Below the pieces are notes generated by a model that saw nothing but the letters and a program-made list of their open reading frames with translations, ran no database searches and had not been told where the DNA came from. Positions 54,111 through 64,000 of a DNA stretch of 64,000 nucleotides are shown piece by piece. The first letter of the stretch is position 1. Each line of letters starts with the position of its first letter. Source of the DNA: Anthoceros angustus (Eukaryota; Streptophyta; Anthocerotopsida; Anthocerotales; Anthocerotaceae); assembly GCA_010909165.1 (NCBI GenBank), contig MU008155.1, positions 186,001 to 250,000 of the forward strand, in the 5' to 3' direction. The translations under genes were made by a program, and so were the position numbers.

Positions 54111-54430
54111 TTGACACCACCACCAGTCGACATGTGCTGCGAGTTCAGGAGGTCAAGGAGAATGGTGTGCTAGTGCTACAATGATCAGATGGACGTACCA
54201 CTAAGGATCACATGAAAAATTGTGCGCCTTGCCATTTGCCCAACCTGGATCCAACCATTGTCACCAGTGATTGGGTACCTCCGGCTGATTACCCATGCCG
54301 GTTGCGGAGGGGCGACCTGAGCTGATGTGCGACCACTGTGGCGGATACCACCTATTTTGCTTGCGGCCGCCTCTCCAGGTGCCGGAGCGGTGGTATTGTC
54401 CACTATGCTGCCTCTCCGGCCTCGATCGAC
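54111..54430 (+). pseudogene. Integrase tail and PHD finger of the younger gypsy
   Basis: After TSRHVLRVQEVKENGVLVLQ and CAPCHLPNLDPTIVTSDWVP, the sequence gives DYPC (Cys codon 54,296), then in the next frame ELMCDHCGGYHLFCLRPPLQ and VPERWYCPLC (last Cys codon 54,406-54,408). This matches the PHD pattern C-x2-C...C-x2-C-x4-H-x2-C...C-x2-C, except that the second Cys is lost in a small indel. The older copy retains that first pair (CQVC). Chromoviral gypsy elements usually have a chromodomain here; a PHD finger is the equivalent chromatin-reading module. Confidence 0.75.
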
Positions 54431-54469
54431 ACAAGCTTCAATGGCTGGGGGGTAGGCGGATGCTCTCCA

Positions 54470-54769
54470 GCATACTTTGTTCTTTGCAAGGGGACCTTTT
54501 CGGCGGACTCATACTGGGGCGAAACTTTGGCCCATTCGGCTACTGAGTCCGAATCTTGGAGATAAGTAAGTGGTGCAGGAGGCAAGAAGCCACAACCGGG
54601 CATCCGCCATGGGACATGCGATCCACCGGGCTGCGTCCAGCCATGACATGCGGTCCAGTCTGCCGGGGCTTGGGACATAAGCGATCCACAGTCCTCACGC
54701 TAAGGTGGAGTTGCCCGAGACAAGCTCATACTCGGGACAGGACTCCCAAACTTTTCACGTTCACGGCAG
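54470..54769 (+). repeat. Direct repeat X, copy 1 (upstream of 3' LTR)
   Basis: It runs from gctctccagcatactttgtt through ccatgggacatgcgatccac to gactcccaaacttttcacg, and is repeated at 55,596-55,945 at the end of the 3' LTR. It could be a truncated LTR end or an internal 3' UTR repeat. Confidence 0.7.
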
Positions 54770-55958
54770 TATCGAGGTTGCCAAGGACCTGTTATGGTAC
54801 ATGGCGGTCCACGGCCGGGAGGTATCGACCATGGGACATGGTAGCCACCCGGGGCTGGGATCTGCCATAGTAGCCGGATCCGGCCGGGGCTGCCGGACCA
54901 TGGCCAGATCCACGGCCGGGGCTGCATCGCCATGGGACATGCGATCCACGGCCGGGGCGGCGATTGGGCCAGCCATGGGACATTGCGGTCCCCCAAGGCC
55001 ATGGGACATGGGGCCACCCGAGCCCACCCAACAAGACACAAGAACTAAAGATGCGCAAAGAATGTGAACTCGATGTATGCTTGCTTTTATATACTACGTT
55101 TGGTTAGGCATTTTCATTAACCAAGGACATGAAAACATATCCTTTATTTTGATTGGCCCATAGTCCAAGGATTCATTTCCTTTAAATACTAGTTATAGAA
55201 ATAGATCCGTTATGAGCGGATAACTAGGTAGGCTAGAAAAGCCACTTAGTTTAGGTGTGAAACCAAACCCAAACCCAAGGCACACGATCAGCGTGGGAGA
55301 GCACCACCAAGCGTGAGGTTGCTTTGCATCATGGCGCAAACACTGGGGGAGGGGCGGAGCGTGAGATGATGGCGCGGGAATGAGGACCGTGGGGCAAGGA
55401 ACGGAGGGTAGTCTTGAAATCGTGCGCTGGGCGCGCGGTTGGAGGAAAGCACTTTGTGAACCCTTGCAATCCAAATCGATCGTAGATCTGTGTTTTGCTC
55501 GGTAGTGTCTACAAGCAAGGCTCGATTCGGACTCCCAGCAGGCTGGCCAAGAAATCTTCAAGAAATCGTGATTCACACCATTGCGGATCCCGAAGATGCT
55601 CTCCGGCATACTTTGTTCTTTGCAAGGGGACCTTTGCGGACTCATACGGCTGAAACTTTGGCCCAATTGACTGGTCCCGAATCTTGGGACTGCCGATAAG
55701 TGGGCGTAGCAGGCAAGGAAGCCACAAGATCCTGCCATGGGACATGGCGATTCCACATGGCCGAGACTGGGGCATCCAACCGCGGATCGCGGTCCAGCCG
55801 GGGCTAAATTGTCACATGATACGCCGCGATCCCACGGGGAATCGTTTATCAACCGAGAATGATCCCAGTCCTCCACAGCTAAGATTGGTGGAGTTGCCCG
55901 AGACAAGCTCATACTGGACACCGGACTCCCAAACTTTTCACGCTTTCACGACAAACTC
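54770..55958 (+). repeat. 3' LTR of the younger gypsy
   Basis: It starts tatcgaggttgccaaggacc, carries four ccatgggacat minisatellite units, then tttaaatactagtt, and a gcatcatggcgcaa block, like the 5' LTR. It continues with repeat X (55,596-55,945) and ends close to the junction with the older element at 55,959. Length is about 1.19 kb. Confidence 0.75.
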
Positions 55959-56130
55959 GGCTTCCAGTAGCTTTTGATGGGCATCCACCATGTCCCTACA
56001 TCTCCTGAGTCTGCGAGTCTGCTTTTCGCGGTAAAATGGGCTCCCTTTGGCCGGTCAGATTGATGAAAAATGGCCTGACATTGCAGTCAGCTTTACTCCT
56101 TCATGGAGAAAGCTAAACAGCCCTTGTAAT
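55959..56130 (-). pseudogene. Older gypsy RT N-terminal fragment
   Basis: The minus strand encodes YKGCLAFSMKE, then a broken version of the LTSKEP..RRR segment and GTWWMPIKSYWKP, matching CFAFSMRELKRCN...WDMVDARCQELLEAG of the younger copy with indels. Confidence 0.75.
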
Positions 56131-56412
56131 CTGGTAAAGTATCAAAGGCTATGCTGCAGGGTCAGCTCAACCGTCCAATAAGCTTGGGTCCTATGGTCCA
56201 TGGAAGTCTCTCAAGTCTCATGACATAGCTTGAGCCTAGTGCCAGTGGCTTGTCTCACCGGACGATTCCTGACTGACAAGGGGACTCCACTGTATACCAC
56301 TGTATTGATGCCGAAAAAAACATTCATAGGCGCCCATGTTCATGCTCCCCCACCGCATCCAAACCCAATAAGACTGTGTGGTGTAGCCTGGGGAAGGGCA
56401 ATGCACAAAGCA

Positions 56413-57345
56413 TCAAAGACGTAAAGGCAGGTGTGCCCTGTGGATGATCATAACTCCCCATTGAGTGTTCCGGATGTGGACAGAGCTGGAAAAGTAAAAG
56501 CAAGCCAGCACCGGCTGCCGTGTCGAGCTGTGAGATCCATAGCTCGCCTTAAATCGCATGGGCCTGTGAGGCGAAGGCAGTTGGCGATGTGACATAGCAA
56601 GAAGTGGTATGGGTGTGGAAATCCATGATGCGCCTCCCGCCTCCACAAAGTGGGCTCCTCCCAATCCCGAGTATTGGTGTTGAGAAGCAAGCTCGTGGGT
56701 CTTTGGCCCTATGCATGACAGGAGTTGGGAAAGCTCACCATAGTAGGGCAAGTTTGCCTGGGCCGCCCCTTGACATTGGTAGGTACCAAGGTCTGCTGTT
56801 CGCACCGGCCCGGTGACCGCCCGTGGTGAGATTCAAGATCATCGCTACAATCCGGAGTAGGGGTCCCTATAGTCTAGATGTGACACAGACTAAGTCCAAA
56901 GAAAGGTCGGGTGGAGCCAAATTGGTCCAATAGTTGCGTGGCGATGAGCAACCGCCCACTGTACGCATCCAAGAAAGAGGTGTGCCCACATGATGCTGAA
57001 CAACCACATGTCCGTATGCCACTGACCCGAGTATCCAGAGCTTAAGCGGGTGTTCTCCGGAATATAAGCGCACTGGGTTAAACTCCGGACCCGAGGTGAG
57101 AACACGCAGTAAGTCCCAAACAGAGCGGTGCGGGGGTCCTGAAACACCCCATGCGCCTTGGGAGAAGCCTGCACTCCCCATCCACCACCACGCCGATGGG
57201 GTGGTAGCGAGCTTATCGAAAGGCTGTATATAGGATGTCTGAGGGAAGGTCAGAAGGTGCTGACAGTGCCGTGGCAGGTGCAATTGAGCTGGAAAACGCT
57301 GCTGCAGTATGGAGCCTATGTCCCCGGTTATGCGGGACAAGAGTC
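56413..57345 (-). pseudogene. Older gypsy C5 cytosine methyltransferase remnant
   Basis: Minus frames contain GVFQDPRTALFGTYCVF, AYIPENTRLSSG (motif VI E-N kept), VVVQHHVGTPLSWMRTVGGC with RNYWTNLAPPDLSLDLV (motif VIII-like), NTNTRDWEEPTLWRREAHHG and LRRAMDLTAR. The catalytic region reads GWGVQASP, with the Cys displaced by an indel. Motif I is not clearly legible. It is a second, inverted and more decayed copy of the 47.8-48.7-kb domain, showing that the insertion of a methyltransferase is a family trait. Confidence 0.8.
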
Positions 57346-57749
57346 GCAGAGATATAAGCGCATGACTACTAGCCCATTCTCAAGTAGAGCTTCCGGGCCT
57401 GCACAATCCTCGAATAGCAGTTCCAGCATTGTAATGCGGTGCGTGTCGGTGATAGCGGACTTATCAATGACACCGGACGGCGTGGACACCCCATGGTGGT
57501 CGCATGGCTAAGCAGGCGCTGCGCGCAGCGGAGTGAGGAGCTGCAGAAGAATCGGCGCCCTCGCGTCCGGGAGGACATCTCGAAGGCATGTGGCGTGACG
57601 GGCGGGTGCGTCGCATGTCATCCACGAGGTCTCAGCAAATCTTCCATGTATCGAGGAGCCGTGGGACTGACCACGGCGAGACAATCTTGGGCTCACACGG
57701 GATGTGGGAGTCCCCAAAGCGGTTACTGGTTGTGAGTGGCCATCAGCCA

Positions 57750-58200
57750 AGGCGTAACCAAGGTGACAAATATTCACATCGTCTTGCCATGCAAGTCAAT
57801 GGAGTGTAAGCACGCTGTCCTCCATTCCTCCAATCGATGGCGGCTTGCTCAATCCGGTTATCCAGCGACACTGTGGAAACAGGAACTCATCAAGGAGTAT
57901 GTCGTGAATTGGTTGCCGCTAGACAAGGCAATGAAGAGCCAATGTCATGGCAAGATCCGTCAAGCTTCAACGTGATAGATACCAGCGCAATGTTTCTCCA
58001 CACACCGATTCAAGGAACGTCTGCGTCGGATGTTCCAGGGTGAATCACGCAAGGCTGGACCACTTAGGTGCAATCCGCCGCCAGTGTCTTGCCAATGATC
58101 ACCGGCCGCGTGTATCAAGGAGGGCGACTTGAGCATACCATTGATCGTGTCCCTTCCTGTTGTCCACCATGGTGGCCGAAACTCGCCGACAACGATTGGT
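57750..58200 (-). pseudogene. Older gypsy aspartic protease remnant
   Basis: The minus strand has a MVDN(R)-type segment near 58,170, YAQVALLDTRGR around the catalytic Asp-Thr (58,110-58,120) followed by a V-I-I-G-K-like sequence, and a degraded C-terminal half. Order and motif match 47,040-47,500. Confidence 0.6.
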
Positions 58201-58859
58201 TGGCTGAATCAGGGTGACCTTGGTTTGGAGAAGCTCGTTGAGTGGAGTACACCCTCACCGCCTTGGCCACTGGAGGATAAGTGCACCCTTTAACCTGCCC
58301 CAATCGGACAGGGGAGCCTGTCCCATAGTCGGGGAACAACTCAGCTGTCCCAAACGCGGAGGGTGGGTATACCTCACATTCAGCATCAGCCAGGCTGTAA
58401 CTGGGGGGCCTGTCTGTCAATGGATGCATCCGCCATTCCATGGATTCCTGTCTACCAAAGACTTGGCGTAGAGGTTGCTGTAGAGTCAAGCCATGTCATG
58501 AAGAGAACACCGGGCGTCACCGCTCAATCTCCTAGCCACCGGCTCAAGATGAGAGCTTGAGGCACGAGGCATACAGCCTGACAAGTAAATGCTCGGGGTG
58601 TCGTCTCGAGCTTATCTGGCCAAAGATCCGGCCGACGATCCTCATGTCTCGAGATGAGGACCACTCCCCGACGGAGCGCGGCCGGGCTGATCTTTGAAGA
58701 TGAGCATAGCCGCCCACCGCGCCCCCTTTGTAATGAAAATGGCCCAGTCAACCTGTGGTTCCAGGACGCGGGCTGGCAGTGTGCGCTGAGCTTTTTGCAG
58801 CTTCATGGCGGTAAAGGCGCGCCACAATCCGTGTCGTTGTAGGAAGAAGTCCGTTCCCA

Positions 58860-60240
58860 AAGGAATGATAGGCGTTTACCGCGTTTGATTCTTACCGTCC
58901 TTAGCGCTCGTTCGGCTCAACACACATACTCTAACTACTACCGTTCACCGTCTGAGCCGGTATGGCCAAGCGTTTGAGACCCGTTCGCGTCCGTATCGTT
59001 CATCCGTCCCTCACATCAGTCCTTTCCTCTCTCTCTCACGCTACACTCTTGGTCTTAGAAAAAGGCCTTGGTTCTGATCCGGACCTCCTCGTCGTTGCGG
59101 GCCTCTCCGGGCTCTACCGCCCTCCGGAGTTCCTCGGCTCACACGTTCAGTCCGTTCGGTGGGACGCGGCTCGGGGCGACACGGTCACCGATCACCCTTC
59201 CTGCACACACCACAGCGTTAAGTCCGTCACGGGACCTTGATCAATCTCCCGGGCGTGCACCTTTCGGTGACTCGGGACTCACGTTAGAAGACTCACAAAG
59301 GTGCGCAGAGCGGCATCAACACCAAGAAAGATGCTTTACTAGGCCTCGGCCCTCTTATCTGCGCCCAAGGCGTCTTTATTACACCCCTATTACGGTGATA
59401 GCCATTTCGGTATACCTAATCGGACCGCCTATCCCCTATCTCCTTCGCGGTGGAGGTGGGAAGGTCCACAGGCCCGCCTAATGGGTGGTCAATCCCCGTC
59501 ACGGTTGTGGTGCACCCAATCGGATGATCCGTGAGGCGGGCCTCCTCTCTCCGGAATCACAGCCGGGTTGGGCTCGGCGGTCGACAACGCCGTTACCAGC
59601 GTCATCCTCCCACAGCCTCCCACAGGTCCCCGGGGGGCCACCTATCGGCTCCCCTAAGCGTAAGTCGAAGGGGCTCCTCCTTCTTGCCGCCGGTCCTCGA
59701 GGTCTGTCTCGACTCACGAACTTGAGTCCGGCTTATTCACAGGTCCGGCGGCTGGGTCCGACCTCTGGTCCGGACCTCGGTCGGACTTATTAAGTCCGGA
59801 CTTGGTCCGGACTTATTCTCGAGTCCGGACTTGAGTCGCCTCCCCTAGTCGGACAAAGTCGGACTCCACCAGGTTTCCTCCCTCACGGGACTCCTCAGTG
59901 GCTCTCCCTCGAAGTCCTCCTGTTCCCGATCGGTACTCGCCGTTGGCCCCTCCTTCCATGGTGAGGTGCGGGTGCTTACCTCGATCGCATCCGCTCCCTC
60001 GTTCTGCTCCTCCGGTTGCTCCTCTCCGCTCCGTCATCTCAAGCAGGGGCCACTAGGGTCCTGTCTTTGTCCCGTGGCCTTCATCTCCTTGAGCCTTCCG
60101 GTCCGTCCGTTTCGGTAGTCGAGGCTTCTCGCCGGGGCTCGGCGTGGTAATAGGCAAAGTCGAATCGACTTGTTGAATTGCCTCTTCCACGTGTGCGGGC
60201 ACCGATACTCCCTCCGCCATAAGTGTTGGGGAGTCTTTGC
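58860..60240. repeat. GC-rich repeat with TCCGGACTT motifs (LTR-like)
   Basis: Contains several tccggactta/gtccggac units at 59,725-59,835 and CT-rich stretches. No coding family is recognised. Given the minus-strand integrase at 63-64 kb, this and the next segment may be the 3' part or LTR of that gypsy element. Confidence 0.35.
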
Positions 60241-63050
60241 CCGGCTTGTTGGGCCACCTCTGCCCGGTTGTGGTGGGCAGGTATCACGCGAGGCTACAAG
60301 GCGGCCTCGGTCACCTCCTGCGGCTGTTGCTCCACACTGCTCGGCTCCGTCGTTTCCTCCATTGCCGGCTTACCGCCATAGCGGCGTTCCCCGCCTTTCG
60401 GTGGACGGCTTTTACCTTCGATTGCTCGCGCTCCTCCGTTCATTCGGCCTTTAGCTCCGGCTCCTCTCCGGTCGGTACCTCCGTCCACTCGGACTTCCTC
60501 CGGCTCATACAGCAGCAGCGTCCAACTCCTTGGATAGTCGCGATTTTCCTCCGTCTTGAGAGACGGGCTGCACTCTATTTCGTGCTCGAGTGTGGATTCT
60601 CGTTGAGAATCTGCTGCTCCGACGCATCTTGGGTTGTAGCTCCAGTGTCCTTCATCCTCCATCTGCTGCCGCTCTCCTCTACTTCCTGCGGTACTGAGAT
60701 CTCTATCTCCCGAGTGGCCTCCATCTCCTCCTTTGGCCCTTGCTCCATGGCCGTGCCCAGTTAGCCTCGGTGCTGTGACTCTCTCCACCGGTTCGATCAC
60801 GTCTGGTGATCCGGTCGCTCTTCAGGCTTCGCTCCTTTTACACCCTCGCCCTTGGCGGCCTCTGGCCGCCTCCGCCCGAGTCCAGCTCTGCCTTGTGCCG
60901 GGCCTCTTCCGCCTCTGCTGCGCTTCCCCCTTCTGCAAGGTCCTCCGCGCTTGGGCCTCCCAGGCTTGCTTGTGTACTGGTGAAGAACCAGTCTGTGAAC
61001 CGGGCCTCGCGCTCCGCCACCGTTTCCCTTCCTCGATCCGGCGAGGACTCCGCCTTTCCTTTGCCCCTGGCCGCCTTCACTTGCTCTTGGGTTCCACCAT
61101 CCTCCTCGGGTGGCCTCCACTTCACAGGTCTTCTCCGTACCACGAGACCCCAAAGCATTCCGTCCATGGCGGTAGCAGGACTTCGCCGTGTTTCTTCCAC
61201 GGCCACAGGCCCCACAAAGTCCGTGGAGCCGGCATTTCGGTCCGCCAAGGACCTCCTTGATCCGAGTAAGTCGGTGGGTTCTCGGACCTAATCGGGACCC
61301 TCGGGTCACAGTGGTGAGTCGAGTCTCACCCTCTTGGCCCTCTTGGCCTCTAACTCCTTTGTGCCCTCTTTCTCCAGGGCTCGGAGGAGGTGAGGGGTCA
61401 GGGAAGCTCTTTTGCCCCTTCACAGCGGGGCAGGCTCGGGTGGGGCTGCGCGGTGACCTCCACTCCTTGGGCCACGTCCCTTCGCCCTCCTTGCCTCTTG
61501 ACCTCTTGCCACTCCGTAGGCGGGGTAAGGTGCAGCACCTAGTCTTTGCGTTGGTAAGCGGCACCGTCTTCCGCCTCTTGACTCCCGTTGAGTTCGTCGG
61601 GGCTCGGCGGTCGTGGTTGTTGGCTGTCTGCCGGTGCGGGCCGCGCCCTCGGCATCGGCTCCCTCTGTCTTGCTCGGAGGGCACCAAAAGGAGGAATCGC
61701 CTCCCAAACTTCCACAGGTGGTGAGGGGTTCGCTCAGGGCGTATGGAGTCAGGAATCCTCGATCGTCCTCCTCCAGTCCGCTTGGTCTTGAAGGGCGACC
61801 CCCACCTCAGGCGCCCTTGCACGCTCTACTTGGCGGGGCCTCCGGCCCTTGGGCCCGTTCAAGCTCTCCCTCCTTGAGCTCGAAATGTCCCCATACATGA
61901 ATCGGTATGGGGTCGGCCCCGATGGCGAGGCTTCGCTCCTTAGCTTCGTGCCTCTGGCGAACAGGCGAAGATAATCCTTCCCAGTCCGCTCTCTTCCCCG
62001 CTGGCGCATGCGAGGCCAGGTTATCACCAAGGTGATCCACCTTGGTGGCGAGTTCAATGGACAATGATCCGGGCTACCGCCCTTACTCGGTATCCGGCGG
62101 ATCGGATATCAACCATCCGTTGGTTGTCCGCTGCGTTCGAGCCTCGGCGCGGCGCTGGCCCTATCTTCCCCGCCCGCCTTAAGGGGCTCGCGCCCCTTCT
62201 TCCTCCTTGGGCGGTTGTAGGCCATCCTCGGGACCTCAGGTCCATCGCCTCGGGTCCTCCGGAGGTTCTTGGATCGGACCTCCTTGTTGATCGCCCGCAT
62301 CTTCCAAACTACTCCGGACTAGCGTCAAAGGTCCGGACCATTTGGAACACGTCGGATGCCACTCTGCACCAATTCCCTGCTTCCTCCGGCGGGGCCCGAA
62401 GTCCGGATAGCGCGGGTCACAATGTTGCGCTCCACGGTCCATGGCTCCCAGACTCCGGCTTTTGGGTGCCATTGCTTTCTCCTCCTCTTGTTCTTTATGC
62501 TGGCGAGTCCGGCGCGATGTTCCTCCGCCGCGCGTTCTGCTCCAACGCCAGCGTGGCGCCCAAAAAGCGCCGAGCCGGATTGCGGGCGCAAGGCTGTGAG
62601 GATTGCAGGCTGCCGTGACCTCCCTCCGCGCTTGTGGAAATGCTGGCGGAAGGCGCCTCTTCGTTGTCCGTAGCGCGAGTGCATGGCTCGACCCTACGCT
62701 TCCGCTTACTCGGCCGCCGCGCGGCGCGGGCGTGAATACTGCCTGCGGCCTCGGCAAGGTTCACGGTCTGACCTCTGCATGCCCGACCTCCACTCGGGGC
62801 CGTCCGTGCCTCATCCTCACGCCTCCGCTCCTAGGTTACTTTCCTGGCGTATCCTATTTTGACACAGGTGGGTTCGGACTTATCCGTTACTCCGGCGTAG
62901 TCGAGCTTGCCATAGTGGTGGTCCGTTGTTCACTCCAGTCGGAGTATACTCGAGCCTCGTCCGGCTACCCCAATTTATTCCTCCTTTTCCGCCTTATTTA
63001 TCCTTCAATCCTAAAAAAGCGAAACCCTACTTATTTCTTAACTCCCGAAG
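60240..63050 (-). other. GC-rich region with long charged open frames (possible gag-like)
   Basis: The minus strand has protein-like stretches such as TVAEREARFTDWFFTSTQAS (60,838-61,248), GKDYLRLFARGTKLRSEASP and TPYRFMYGDISSSRRES (61,749-62,057) and SIELATKVDHLGDNLASHAP (61,807-62,064). The longest frame (60,797-61,822, 341 codons) is Arg/Gly-rich and probably compositional. Charged, coiled-coil-like pieces downstream of an integrase suggest the gag of another gypsy element, but no zinc knuckle or protease was found. Confidence 0.3.
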
Positions 63051-63059
63051 TGCATAGCC

Positions 63060-64000
63060 CACATACTCCCTTCTCATCATTGGCGTCTCCAACACTAAAC
63101 ATGATACTTCTTCACCGCCACCCGTTCCCAGTGGGCAGCGACTCTCCATCTAGGCGCCGTGGTGGGCCGGACCCGTTGTCATATACTTGCACCACTTGGT
63201 ACGGACCCATCCATCTCGGTGAAGTTTGCGAAAATGCATGACGACTATCATAAAGGAGGGCGGGTCCCCCCTTTACATACTCGATTCGCGATCGTGATCG
63301 TGCCAAATCTTTATTTGGTTTTGCACCAATGCATCTTCAATGAGCTTCTTCCCATCCTCGTGTCTTTGAACAAACCCCAAGAGTCGCTCGATGGCTTTCC
63401 TCTGTCAGTCTCCTTCCATCATTACTCGAAAAGTGGGCACTTCAAACTCCCGGCATTACGGAGAGTGTCCGTAGGTCAAGTAAGGGTCCGTTGTGTGGTC
63501 ACCTTCTGCTGTCCGGGCAGTCACGGATGGCGGCTTGGTATCCGATCATGGGCGTAGTTCCGTGAGTTTATTCGAGATCCTGCGGATGAGCCCATTTGTC
63601 TTCTCTGTCGGCCATTGGCCTTAGGATTGTAGGGTGCCGTCTTGCGATGATTGATGCGAAATACTCCGTCATGGCGGCCACCACATCATTAAGGAAATGG
63701 GTTCCCCTATCACTTACCAATGCGGACATCCGTCGGGGTTATGATGTTCTCGTGCGAGAATTTGGCCACGGTGTTTGCGAGTCCGTTCTTGTCATACCGC
63801 CTCTACCCACAGTGCGATGTCCGTTGCCACCGGGATGTATCTCCTTTGTGTGTGTTGTCTTGTAGGTGTATGGGTCCAACAAAGTCAATACCCCACTTTT
63901 CGAAGGTGCGGTGCCAATATCGGTACTAGCGGCCTTGTGTCGGGGTTGGCTTTCCGATCCGACAAGCATCACACTTCTTCTAAGCGGTGGGTGTCCCCAT
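63060..64000 (-). pseudogene. Ty3/gypsy integrase (third element), cut by window end
   Basis: Minus frames: 63,739-63,972 with GVLTLLDPYTYKTTHTKEIH (degraded D-F-V-G-P core start). About 63,600-63,730 has SDRGTHFLNDVVAAMTEYFA (second catalytic Asp region). 63,112-63,306 has YDSRHAFSQTSPRWMGPYQV and VQVYDNGS, the GPY/F module. It belongs to a lineage distinct from the methyltransferase-bearing gypsy. Upstream pol lies beyond the window. Confidence 0.8.

Larger units (their letters stand above)
42857..55958 (+). mobile_element. Younger Ty3/gypsy element with DNA methyltransferase and PHD finger (13.1 kb)
   Basis: The element is flanked by direct repeats (42,857-43,745 and 54,770-55,600). Order on the plus strand: 5' LTR, leader, gag with zinc knuckles, protease, C5 cytosine methyltransferase, reverse transcriptase, a duplicated RT/RNase H segment, integrase, PHD finger, 3' LTR. 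It is inserted in the RT of a related minus-strand element, whose frame is restored when it is removed. No clear target duplication. gag and methyltransferase carry frameshifts; the first RT copy is intact to position 49,879. Confidence 0.88.
55959..58600 (-). mobile_element. Older Ty3/gypsy-DNMT element, upstream part (protease, DNMT, RT start)
   Basis: On the minus strand: protease (about 58,200-57,750), methyltransferase (57,345-56,413), and the N-terminal RT (56,120-55,959), which breaks exactly at the younger insertion. The gag is not recognised; sequence similarity stops near 58,500-58,600, where GC-rich DNA of a third gypsy-like repeat begins. Confidence 0.85.

Noticed and set aside
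54296-54408. PHD-like Cys/His pattern as a gag zinc knuckle or chance
   Set aside because: Spacing C-x2-C-x4-H-x2-C followed by W-Y-C-x2-C is that of a PHD finger, not CCHC, and the older copy supplies the matching first Cys pair.
60797-61822. 341-codon minus-strand frame, the second longest in the window
   Set aside because: Arg/Gly/Lys-rich and overlapped by open frames on the plus strand; no family recognised, so not called as a gene. Only shorter, more protein-like pieces nearby were mentioned.

Overview
The window looks like a repeat-dominated stretch of a large streptophyte genome, most likely a charophyte green alga. Three observations support this: plant-style Ty1/copia elements primed by initiator Met tRNA, a plastid-type acyl-ACP thioesterase gene with land-plant-like FAT exon sizes, and Ty3/gypsy elements that carry a cytosine-5 DNA methyltransferase, a combination known from charophytes. 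The exact organism cannot be fixed from this sequence alone. Only one convincing intact host gene is visible, the thioesterase at 35.2-37.2 kb on the minus strand. Nearly everything else is transposon sequence, most of it broken by frameshifts.

Layout. 0-2.1 kb: complex direct repeats. 2.2-4.4 kb: unrecognised, partly coding-like sequence. 4.6-5.6 kb: a 24-bp tandem array and AT-rich repeats ending in a CACTA-like terminus that interrupts a copia gag fragment (5.6-6.9 kb, minus). 6.9-11.5 kb: a non-LTR retrotransposon (LINE) on the minus strand. 11.5-12.8 kb: GGCC-rich low-complexity DNA, followed by a 5S rRNA-like sequence at 13.0-13.1 kb. 13.4-17.0 kb: a copia LTR fragment abutting a second copia element (gag to integrase plus 5' LTR, minus). 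17.1-27.3 kb: a broken transposase-like gene (minus) split by a third, near full-length copia element with paired 253-bp LTRs (19,016-26,105). 28-30 kb: a related gene fragment on the plus strand and about 0.3-kb tandem repeats. 30.3-32 kb: GC-rich DNA, an LTR-like promoter and a gypsy integrase end. 35-37 kb: the FAT gene.

38.9-58.6 kb holds the most interesting material, a nest of two related gypsy elements. The older one lies on the minus strand and was split inside its reverse transcriptase by a younger plus-strand element (about 42,857-55,958); joining the two flanks restores the reading frame across the break. In both copies the order is protease, C5 cytosine methyltransferase, reverse transcriptase, RNase H, integrase, PHD finger. 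A DNA-methylation writer and a predicted chromatin reader are thus carried by one LTR retrotransposon. The younger copy also has a 1,595-bp tandem duplication of its RT/RNase H segment. 58.9-64 kb is GC-rich repeat DNA plus the integrase end of a further gypsy element on the minus strand.
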